Shown here in pieces: positions 1 through 10,900 of a DNA stretch of 64,000 bases. Below the pieces are notes generated by a model, which worked only from the letters and a program-made list of their open reading frames with translations, was not told the DNA's origin and searched no databases. The stretch lies in assembly GCA_036852015.1 (NCBI GenBank), contig JAANDG010000001.1:62001-126000 (forward strand), written 5' to 3'. Every line of letters begins with the position of its first letter. The first letter of the stretch is position 1. The stretch is from Pelodera strongyloides (taxonomy: Eukaryota; Nematoda; Chromadorea; Rhabditida; Rhabditidae). A program made the position numbers and the translations under genes.

Positions 1-347
1 GATCCGTCATGCTTCGATAGTCAGGGTCAGGGATCTGGGAATATTTGCACAAAGTGGGCAAAACAGAATATTGCATTGTTGAAATAGATAGATGTTTATA
101 CTAGATTCGGCATTTTTATTCGAAATCCAACACACGCAACGATCTCGTTCTGCTTTTTTGATCATTACCATCCAATAATATTTTCGAGTAGAGTAGAGCA
201 TAAAGTCCCCTAGTTTATTATTGAGCAATTGAGCACTTGCTGAGTGTTGGTAGGTCTGAATAATAGTACCCTACATGGCACCCAGAGGTCCCTTCACTTT
301 GAATTTGAATCCATTATTTATACAATTTACATATTCTATTTCCTCAG
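1..347 (+). other. Intron of the ABCF3 gene at the window edge
   Basis: AT-rich sequence without a conserved reading frame. It ends in the acceptor tcctcag at 341-347, directly before the first recognisable ABCF3 exon, so it is most likely intron. Upstream exons lie outside the window. Confidence 0.6.
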
Positions 348-3300
348 GAATTCATCGACAAGTTCCGTTACAATGCGAAACGTGCGGCGATGGTCCAGTC
401 GAGAATCAAGATGTTGGAGAGATTGTCAGTTTCATCTTATTGTTCAACTAGCAAATCGTTTGTAAAACTTAGTAGTAATGCAGTAGACAACTACTGTGTT
501 TTGTTTGACAGGCACAGAGCCATACAATTTGCATATAATGAGAAACCAGATGTCTTGTGCACGCTTCTTTCACAACACAAACCAAACCAATATCGCTTAA
601 ACTTTCGTATTTATACTTTTTTGCTTGCATTTATAAAACACTATTTTTTATCATGTACATGCTGCAATATTGGGCCTAGCCTTTCTGTTCTTTCCATATT
701 CACTTCCCTTTGCAGACCCGTCCTCCAGCCTGTTATCCAGGAGTCGGCTGTCCACTTCCAGTTCCCCGAGTGCGAGGAGTTGAGTAATCCCGTCCTCATG
801 CTCGACGACGTCTGCTTCAGGTTTGCAATCTTCTTTTTTTATAAGGTCTTTGCGATGTTTGCGTGAAAGTTGACGTAATACTTAATAGTAAGGGTAGATC
901 TTCGAGCATTTACGACTCCCGGAATAAACATCAAAGACACAGATGTAAATTGTCTTTATTGCCAACGTTTCGTCATTACGACATCATCAGGGCGGATTGA
1001 TTACCTACAAACAAGGACATACATACATCACACTGGAATACAAGACAAAACATGACAAAATCGAATACATGACACAGAATTCACAGAAACACATAATAAC
1101 TGAACACAAATTGAGAGAGTGCAAATAACTACTTCCTCCGCAAAAACCTTAGAAACAATACAAGGGTTGATCAGACTACAACATACAAATTGTGAACTGC
1201 AAATGGATGACACAGGAATTAGTGCGAGATACACGTGATAAACGAGAGAGCACAGACTAGACGACATATGTGTTTAATTAGGCAACGAGAGCGTAATAGG
1301 GGTAAGGGAAATTTGCTTAGTACTAGAGTTACAACATAATTCATATTTGCGATTGAGAGAAGGTTTATCATCACGAATGAACACGGCTTCACTGATAAGC
1401 AGTCTACGGTAACTAGGCTGACGATCAAGAATAGAAACAGTAATTGAAAGATCACATGAGGTAATACTTAATACTACTGTTCGCCAGTTAGATTGGAAGC
1501 CACCGTGTTTTCACGTTTTGTAAGTATGTCGCAGCATCCAAAGACCGTACTTTTTACGTATACCCATCGTTGTATTAGTTAACCATTAGATAGTAGTATT
1601 TGTACTGTAGTTCTCAAATAATTTACGTATTTACACACAAAATTGTGATAGTTACGGTAGTTGGAGACAGTTTGCCATGGAGTCGTAGTATGAATTTATG
1701 AATTGTTTTCATTTCAGGTACAACCCGGAAAGCCCGTTCCTTTTCAACAAACTCAACCTCGGTACACATGCTGGATCACGAATTTGTATCGTGAGTTTCT
1801 TATTGTCAGTGATTGGTGGTAGGGAAGACGTTTTGGAGATCAGATAAGAGGACTAGAGAACTCACAAGAACGATTCAGAACCTTTTACTAGTGTTTTATG
1901 ATTGATGTGTGCCATAGTGGGGAACATTGTTTTTCATTTGAAGAAAAAAAAATCAATAGACCTATATCTAATATATAGACTATAAAATAGTAAAAATTTA
2001 AAAAATTGTTTTACGCTTCAAGAGCGTGCACCTTTATTAAAGTACAAAGGTAGAGATTCAATGTTTGCTTATGACATGTTCCGCAGAGGTAATGAGCAGT
2101 AGGCGATGAGTTCCAGATGACAAATTGCTCGACGTAGTAAACAATTGACGTAGTAAATAATTGCGTTGATGTTGTTCAGGTGGGAGAAAACGGCGCGGGT
2201 AAGACCACTCTCCTCAAAGTGCTTCTGGGACACTTGGAGCCGACCCTTGGATTGAGACACACCAATAGGTTAGTTAATCTTACTTATCCGTTTTGGCGGT
2301 TGATTCGTTGATTACTAGTTTTCGGGATGTTATAATTTGTTCATTACTGTTATTGGATAGCAGTCCGTAATCTACCCCTATGTATCTGATGATGAGTTGT
2401 AATAGTAAGTAAGTACATCTCACAGATTACTGGATCACAAATATTAACACGTTGAGCTATAGGCTACTTTCTTCCATTGTTCTAGTTATGGTTTTTCGTA
2501 TTGCATTATAAGTTATAAATCCTAGACAATCGTATGCTCTGAGTTAGTCTCAAGTTTGAGGTTAGATACTAGTGGCGTTGTTTCCCGGTTTGTGTATGTC
2601 CCATGCTAGATGCTAGTGGTAGTTTAGTACCTCCTTCGGCTTATAATGTGTCTCCATTTGCAGACGTCTGCGTATCGGATACTTCACTCAACATCACGTG
2701 GATCAGCTGGAAATGGACCAGAATCCTCTGGAAGTCTTGGCCACTAATCATCCAGGTAGAACTTCTTTATTAACGGAATTGCGGAAGAAAACGAGAGCGA
2801 ACGGCAAAATCCACTCAGGATAGCTATTCTGAATGAAAATGATTTTGGCACAGAAAAATGGCACAGACAATACCCATTTCTACCGTGTGAATTAGCTTAT
2901 GAAATTTGCGTTTAAGTTTCGAAATATAATTAAAACACTGTTACATTAAAACATTAAAACATAAAGAAAATACTGTCATTGTTTAGTCGTGTGCAATAGG
3001 GTTTTTTTTGCATTGTTTTCGTTACCGATATATTTCCTACCTTGCAGGAAAAAATCTGGAAGATTACCGTGGGGCACTCGGTCGTTTTGGAATCTCAGGT
3101 ATGTTGTATTGTCCTATTTTTCATGATTTTAAATTGAAGAGAAAAAAACCTCTTGTAGGCACTTTAAATGGTTGGACCACATATTAGTGTGCAGCTTAAA
3201 TAATGTCCATTACATTGATTATTGTCCCCTATTCAGGTGACACCGCCCTCCAGGCCGTGTACACACTTTCCGGAGGTCAGAAGTCTCGTCTCGCTTTTGC

Positions 3301-4052
3301 GAACATCGCGATGGCAAACCCGAACTACCTCGTACTCGACGAGCCGACCAATCACTTGGACGTCGAGACAGTCGAAGCGCTTGGAAACGCACTGAACAAG
3401 TTCAACGGAGGAGTGGTCCTCGTTTCTCACGACGAACAACTCATCTCTACGGTGTGCAAGGAACTCTGGGTGGGTAGAATTGAACTTTGAATTTTTAATT
3501 AGACATTTGGTCATTTCTTCATACTGTATGGACGTATGTACATTCTGCTCAGGAATATGGTAAGAGATAGTTATGTCGTTTCAAACAGAAACTCGTGAAA
3601 GGCGATTGAGATCAATTTTTTTATTTGGACTATGTGAAGTCCAATGTTTCTGGCTTTGGATAATTAAAGTAGAACATAAATTATAAGTTATACTTCTGTA
3701 AGCGTAATCAATATAACTAAATTATATGAGTTACCTATTGAAGAAAAAAACAGTTTAAAAGTAAATAAAATGGTAATAAGCGAAATAGGAAAATATAATA
3801 TGGGAGGGTCGCCTTTTCGAAGATTTAGCCACCGTGGAGGGGCCATCGTCAGTATGATGCCCCCGTGGTACTAATTGTTTGTTTGGAATCCGGAATGGAT
3901 TGAAAACGTATTAGACGTGTATTATCTGGATGTTTATTATTTTAGTGTTTGTATTTCAGGTAGTCAAGGACCGTATGGTTGTCAACCTCGAGGGCGGTCT
4001 GGAAGAATACCGTAAACAGGTTCACAAACAGTTGGCTGCTGCAGGATTCTAG
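348..4052 (+). CDS. ABCF3: ABC transporter F family member 3 (GCN20-like ATPase), 3' part
   Basis: Soluble tandem-ABC ATPase of the ABCF class; it has no membrane domain, and relatives such as yeast GCN20 act in translation control. Exons: 348-424, 716-820, 1718-1790, 2180-2268, 2664-2755, 3048-3098, 3237-3469, 3960-4052 (TAG). The first exon encodes the inter-domain linker (EFIDKFRYNAKRAAMVQSRI). The second ABC domain follows, with Walker A GENGAGKTT across 2180-2268, a Q-loop region (YFTQHH), signature LSGGQKSR, Walker B YLVLDEPTNHLD and the switch histidine in VSHD (3237-3469). The protein ends AAAGF. Joined phases are consistent throughout. The N-terminal region and first ABC domain lie upstream of the window. 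One intron carries a Penelope-like relic. ABCF3 fits better than ABCF1 or ABCF2 because of the linker sequence and the ending; the paralogue call is from memory of the family. Confidence 0.9.
905..1480 (-). mobile_element. Penelope-like or other GIY-YIG retroelement, 3' fragment with hammerhead-like motif
   Basis: On the minus strand an open frame ending at the TAA at 1274-1276 encodes a peptide containing ILDRQPSYRRLLISEA and KPSLNR. This resembles the C-terminal tail of GIY-YIG endonucleases in Penelope-like retroelements. About 280 nt further on (966-990, minus) lies CTGATGA, a short stem and GAAAC, the core order of hammerhead ribozymes, which are known from Penelope-like elements. The reverse transcriptase is absent, so this is a 5'-truncated relic sitting antisense in an ABCF3 intron. 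The stem II reading needs one bulged base. Confidence 0.55.
2009..2112 (+). repeat. Dispersed repeat D, copy 1 (ABCF3 intron)
   Basis: Shares TTTTACGCTTCAAGAGCGTG and, further on, a GACAT...GTTCCGCAGAG...AGTAGGCGATGAGT stretch with 43679-43782, in the same order and spacing. It contains a small palindrome (ACGCTTCAAGAGCGT). No coding potential; class unknown. Confidence 0.6.
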
Positions 4053-4980
4053 GGGCTTGGGCTATGATACTGTGATTGTATACAGTCCATCATTGTTAAC
4101 GTCTATGTTTTAGTTGCTTCTATCTTTTACTAACGGCTGGTCAGAATTGTTCTGTTTGTTGTTTTATCTGGTTGTTGGTTTCTTTATGGTTATTTAATAA
4201 ATTAATTTTTTTACAACCTCTATAATCGCACACATATTGTTTTGCCATGTAAGATGAAAAGAGTGTTAAGCATTTAATACTCTTTATTATAATACAGAAA
4301 GGTAAAATATACAAGCAGATAAATTCTAGAAAATAATTTTGTATAAAGCATACTGCATAAACATGATTTCATAAAAATATGCACACAAATGTGACCAAAG
4401 CTCTAAATCACCAAAACCGGCCCGAACTTATATAATAATAATCTCTAATATTTGCTACCAAGCTTAATATTAATAATCTCTAAAATAAAAGAAAGGCACA
4501 ATGAGTAATATTTGATCCCAGAAAAAAAGTTTGCTTATGTAAAAAAAAAGAGTTAGACCATGGCACTCCTTGGGGAGAAAGTACTGCCGATCGGGCCACT
4601 ACAGTATACAAATTAGAGTAAAACACAATTAAATTAATAAACTATCTCAATGCATAGTAAAAATATGTATTACTCATTTTCTCTGCTAAGCTTCATGCTA
4701 TTACACCGTAATATAAAGATATATAAAGTGAAACTATTAACAAGTAAAACATCGATCTACGATACCTAAAGCCTAGGTAAATAAAATAACTATGAAGTCT
4801 CATAAGCAGAATGCCATCAAATCAACGAGGTACTTAACGATAATTAAATTAGTGTCATGGTGCTAATTGCATAAGTGCTATTACTGTAAGTCCAACACCT
4901 ACTATTCCATAAATAAATTACCTATACGTAAGTCAAACCAATTACTGTGAAAAATAAATAATTAGGAAAAGAAAAACAGA
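4053..4980. other. Convergent intergenic region, ABCF3 / CLIP-170
   Basis: Strongly AT-rich 3' flanks of two converging genes. It contains the ABCF3 poly(A) signal and several AATAAA/TTTATT motifs (for example TTTATT at 4283-4288, which reads AATAAA for the minus-strand gene). No gene seen. Confidence 0.6.
4196..4201 (+). terminator. Poly(A) signal of the ABCF3 gene
   Basis: AATAAA about 145 nt after the ABCF3 stop codon, followed by a T-rich stretch. It is the first canonical signal downstream of the stop. Confidence 0.6.
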
Positions 4981-7900
4981 CTAGAACGTGTAGTCCTTCT
5001 TCTTTCGTTTGGGGCAAGCCGAGGTGTCGTGGCCGAATTCTGAAAAGAATAAGATAGCTAAATACTAATAAACTAATAACCCGATGCTGGATCTTTCTAA
5101 CAAATATACTACCGGATCTACAGTAAATGGACAAAGCAAGCATGTCACCCTAGTAGCTATCTAAAATCACAATACGCATCTAAAATAGGAGTAATTTATC
5201 AGGGCCCCCAATATATCAAAACGCAAGCACTACTTTGGGTGACGACAATAAGACAAAAAAGAAGCGCCATTTAGCAAAAAAATACGAAGACAATGAGCGA
5301 CATATAAAAAAATATAAAAGTTAATAGAAGAGAAATCAAAATGATATCATGCAGGTTTCTCATTTTTATACCGTTCTCCTAAGCAGCGAAAGTGGATCAC
5401 GCATAATTGATGAAAGGCCAGTAGTGTGGACTGGAAAATTGACGAACAAAATACCAATTTATTGTTCGACATTATAACCTAAAGACTAGATCCCAGTTTA
5501 TATCGCCGCGCAAAAAGTTCGCTCCAAAAGTGCACGATTCCGCTTGGCGCACTTTTTGAAGGCGCGGTTGGTACGCCAACGGAAACTGCACACGTTTCGC
5601 GCACTCTAAAGGGGGTTGCCGGCAATCACATTCTAAACCAATAACACTGTTTTTTTCTCATTTTATTATTATTATATCTGGCAGGTACTCGAGCATAAAT
5701 GCTCCCCCCCCCTCACCCTCTCGCCCTCTTTTCCCGCTACTCACCTTCACAATGGTCACAGTACTCTCTCGGTGTTGGTTTCTTCTTCTTGCCCTCTGCG
5801 TCTCTACCCGCCGCATGTGTGTGCTCCTGATATTCAGCCAATTCCGACTGTTGAGTGGGACAGTCTTCTGTGTCGTGCACGTCAAATGTCTGCAATTGTC
5901 TTGTATTACCTTAGCTTCCCTTACCGAACCAGAGATAAGACAGACTAGTGACATAGACAAATTGCGTGTGCTCCACGCTTGACACGAGTCAATACGATCA
6001 TCTGGTGCGTTCTCGCACGTAAACAACATAAAGCATCGGCGTACCAGCGTAGAAATTGTAATGATTAAACATTAATTTTGAAATCACAACCGCTCACCTC
6101 ACAAATATCACAGAACAATCTCGGAGGGCGTTTCGACGAATTGGCGATGTTTGGTATACTCAGATCCAGATCATCGAGCGCACTAAAATTGGGGTAGTTT
6201 GAATGTGAGACATTTTGAAATTGTGGCCTAATCAGTGGCCCTACATAGTTATACTTAACAGTTAGATCCATGATCCAGAATCATAGCCATAACTACAAGC
6301 TAGCGCTACGGTAGCACTGGTTCGGTAAATGGAGTCATAACAACCAACTGAAAGTTACGCTAGAAAAGGTGGGGCATAACAACAAACAACCAGTTACGGT
6401 AGGCCTGCACGGCGTAGTTAGTGGGATACTGTAGCCCTCAACTCACGTCGTGATTGGTAGTGCCTTGAGTGCGTCAATTTCCTTCATTAATTGTCCCTCT
6501 TTCTTCACTTTGTCCGCAATTATCGAGTGCAAAAAGTCGACCTGAATTAGGAAAACTTTTATAGATGTATTTTATTTGAGGCTACTAATAAAGGGAATTC
6601 AATACAAAAGTTAACTTCTCCATCAAACGCAGAAGTAAATCATAAATTATATGTACAAGATATAGTCATGGAATTTCTCGATCTCTAGCCCCTCCTTCTC
6701 TCTCTCTCCTACGTCCTTCTCCCTCTTCCTCTCTCTCTCTCTTCCTCTCTCTCTCTCTCTCTCTCTCTCCCTCTCTCTCTCTCTCTCCCTCCCTCTCTCT
6801 CTCTCCCTCTCCTTCTCACCTCCTGTTTCAACGCCACGTTCTCCTCTGTCGACGTCTTCTTCTCAGCCATTTCACATCGCATCGTCAATTCCTCAATTTT
6901 GTCCACAAATCTCATCTCCTTCTTTCTCCACTCCTCCTCCAGCTCACCGAGAAGTTCACTGGATATTAGAATTCAAAAATATTTAAAGGATTAAGTTAGT
7001 GCTGTACATAAGTTGGATGATTTGGAATAAATAAGTTGACTACCTGTGAGAGAGCGTAAGTATCACACTTGGCAGATCGGGCGTATGCCGTGCTTCAGCC
7101 TAGTATGGCAGTAAACAAAACAACAAATCAATAAAACATCTCACATCTTCTGCTTGGCCTCCTTCTCTAGCGTCGCTGTCTTTGAAGCACCCGTGCGGAG
7201 AAGTTCCAACTAGAAAACACAAACAAACATTACACAATTAGAACAATCTTTGTCGCAAAACCACGTAACAAATCAGGAAAAAGGGTCAGTTTCGGAATTC
7301 CGCTGTGATTAAGTAGTAAGTAGCGAGGCTTTACTTGGTCCTTATATGAATTATCTCCCGAAGTAAAGAAATATGATTAAACAGTAAAGTATGGAACCTC
7401 TTTCTCTAAACAGTCCACCTTCTGCTCCAGTTCCGTCTTCTCTGCATTCAATGTCTTCACATTGTTCATCGCCTCTCCAAACTCGAACGACATTTGTGCA
7501 CTGGTAGCGCCCGACTGCCGAACATTCGACAATTCAGCATTTGCACTGAAAAAGGAGATTAAATTGTAAAAACGGTATAACATCCGGTTTCAGAAACGTA
7601 TGCTGGAAACTGCACACCTTATTCTATGCAAATGACATTAGAAAATCGCTCACAAAAGCTCACAATCTGCATACAATACATCGAAATTCAGTTCCCCAAA
7701 CATATGCTTCACAAACCGCCTAAAACACCACGGAAAATATTTTACTCGGTTTAACCTTGGCCAGATGTGCAGCGTGTAGAGGAAATCGGACCCTATTTAC
7801 ATCATCAATGAAACATTTGGAGTTACGAACCCGAAGTTATGAAGCGCGAACCCGAAAGTATCCGAAACCGAAGACCAACAAGACCCAAAAGAACAAAGAG

Positions 7901-10900
7901 AACACATAAAATCTAACCTCGCCAATTGCTCTTCGAGCGCCTTCCGCTCCGCTTCCGCTCTCTTCGCATTCTACAAAAGATTAAATATAACCATCACAAA
8001 TATAGTAAATTCTGAACTTCCGGTGATGAAACAAAGCTATTTGTAGGTCAAAATATGGACTGGTCCCCCGGAGGTCATTACAAAACTGCATAATTACGAT
8101 ACTTATTTCTAATTCACCAGAACTATGGGGCGTAAGCTTATGAGGAGAACGCAGCTTTGCGGTCTCACAGAAAAACGCAAAAATGGCCCAGGCCCGTCAA
8201 TAATATCCCTAACAAGCAAACAATTGCTCAAACAACAGAAGGAGTGAATAAATTACAACTGATCACCTCCTCTAACCGACTGAGTGTCTTTTCCCTCTCC
8301 GACAATTGCCCACTGACTGACTGTAATTCTTCTTGTAAAGCGCTTAGCGATGAGTTCACAGAATCGGCTCTAAATCGAACACAATTAATCTTTGAACATT
8401 GAAAAGTATTTTGGCAACTCGCCAATTTGCTGAACACCGAGACCAAGATACGATTCCCATTATCATAAGCCTCCTCCACAAATCCATTGCATAAGAAATT
8501 AAAGCGAAATACCGGCTGGTTTTGAAACGTACCGAAAACACCAGCTTTCTTATGCGGCATATGCAAACGAACATAAATTAGAATAACAAATCGAGCTAAA
8601 TTCGAGTAAATTAGCATAAATACGCAAGAATTCAGTTGTGCACGATACGTTTCAAAAACCGGCCGGTATTTCGCTTTAATAGGAAACCATGAGTTGAGGT
8701 TAGAACGAGAAGCAGATAATAATAGGTAACATCCACTTAATGACATCAAAAAAAATAACATCCAGTTTTGGACTTATTGGATAACACACCTTGGACACCC
8801 GGACACCACTGGACGTTAAACATGTGACAATTTCAAAGATTAGGTCGAAATACGGATTATCATATCATCATTAGAATTTTTACATTGTGAACTTAGATAC
8901 ATTTAGTTCAGTGGTAGAATGCTCGTCTGCCACGCGGGCGGCCCGGGTTCGATTCCCGGACGGTGCACCAAATGTACTGTCACCACCGTTAGTGACAATA
9001 CCTGGTGACTTGTGATGCGTATGGACTGCGTCAATAGACACCTGTTTATACAACAGATTTATTCAACACAATCAAATACACAAAACAAGTGAATAGACGC
9101 ACAGTACCGCGGGATCCCAGAGAGATCAACCACACTGTGATGAAGCTGTCGACAATAGTATCGCGGGATCCCAGAGAGATCAACCACACTATGGTAGAAG
9201 TGAAGACTCGAGCAGCACCGCGAGATCCCAGAGAGATCGATCACACTGCTCAAGTTGGGCTAATCGTGCCTAATTCCTGGATCCTGGAGGGGGTTTAAGT
9301 ACTGTCAAAAAGGGGGCGTGTCAGATTGGAAGTTGTTTCACACCCCTGCGTTTACCTAATTTACATACTGCTTATTATAATGTCTATATCTATCTTAACT
9401 CCTCATGTTACCCAATGCCTAACGAACTGATTGGCCAGACACGGGATGCCCTTTGAGGGGAGAAAGGGATTAGTCTGGCCCTCTCATTAGATGTGGTCTC
9501 TCGCCTTTTCTAACGGCGGGTAACAAAGGGAAGCTGGAAGGTTCTTTGTACATATTACAACGGAGGAGAAAAGGAGGCAATATGGCTAAAAGTTAACTCA
9601 CAAGATTATCGATCTACATATGCGAGTGGAAAGATATATAGAATATAAAGTGGATATGTGATATGTAATCTTGTGAGAAATGCTTAATTACTAATTAACA
9701 GTAATATGGGTGATCGCTAGCTAGAAGTGCGTGGTCAGCACATTTTTAATTATTAATCTTAACAAAATTTCATGCAAAAATCAAGTGGTGTCCAATGGGA
9801 CACCGTCCAGGTGTCCAAGGTGTATTATCCAGTAGGCCCAGTTTTGAGGTTTCAAATGGCCAAGGCAAACTCAACATTAGTATAATAACAAAAAGGTTAT
9901 TTATGCACGGACACCAGAGCATATCACCACCAAATGGTTAGTAAGCACTTGGGGGTTAGTAAATAGTTCCGAAACATAGGGTCAGGCCATGTGTTATGAG
10001 GGAGAAAGGGAAATAGTGAGCAATTGGAAGCAATTAGAAATTAGCATGATGATCATTAGCCACAACCTGAGGGAATAAACAGCAGAGTCGAGAGAGGTGG
10101 GTGACCTGAATGCTTATTCGGTTCGGGGATGCATTGCAAATCATGGCTCAACTTTCAATTCTACAGTCTTTTGAACAACACCACCTACAATTAGTTGATC
10201 GTCAAATTAGAATATCACATGCTAATTAGATCCACATGCGCATGGTTAGTGCAGGGGTCATAGGCCTCAACTACAGTAACCAATTAATTAATGACCTGTT
10301 AATTGTCCTTCACGTTCTTACAGGTGCTCAACAATAAACAACTACCTGTTTCGTTGTTCGTCTGCAACTGCCGATGCCTTCGCCAAATCTTCCACATTTA
10401 GACGAACTTCCCGAGTTAGCTAAATTCAGTTCAACTCAATTCAATACATACTCCAACCTCCAACCCAGAAAAACCAAAAGTACTTGCGCTGTCAAAAGAA
10501 GAGGAACACTCGCGGGCTTATTCCCCGAGCAATGAGACCGAAGAACTACACTTCAGGAACTACAGTAGGACATCCGCGAAGAACTATCGTATCCGATATA
10601 CTTCAGAAACTACAGTATTCGCCGAAGAACTACTTTATCCGTATCAGTCACACCTCATAAACTACAGTAAGACAAACGACAAACCCTTTCACGATCGGCT
10701 AACAATGCGGCCTTTTGTTCCGTTAATTCAGCCAGCAAAGTCTCCTTTTCTGATTCACTGAAAGTTAAGCATTTGAATGAATATGAAGGAATTGCAAAGC
10801 CAAGCAAAACAAAGGAAATATCGATCAAATTCCCACGAGAGGTTCTAAACCTCATCAACGTCCTTCAGTGATAAACCTAAAGTATTTGTTATCGATTGAC

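Larger units (their letters stand above)
8764..9850. mobile_element. Inverted-repeat-bounded element of about 1.1 kb in a CLIP intron
   Basis: The left end (about 8770-8815, GGATAACACACCTTGGACAC) and the right end (about 9787-9845) are imperfect inverted copies of each other for roughly 40 bp. Both contain a CACCTTGGACACCYGGAC core, and short GGACACCAC repeats lie just inside. No transposase frame is visible. An LTR-like segment and a tRNA-Gly sequence are nested inside. The exact boundaries and target duplication are uncertain. Confidence 0.5.

Noticed and set aside
5658..6029. Open frame of 123 codons on the minus strand
   Set aside because: It overlaps the CLIP exon 5745-5889 in another frame; the knuckle-encoding frame with matching splice phases is the real one.
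8898..8970. Functional tRNA-Gly gene
   Set aside because: The 5' acceptor strand does not pair with the 3' strand, and CCA is encoded, which nuclear tRNA genes in animals do not do.
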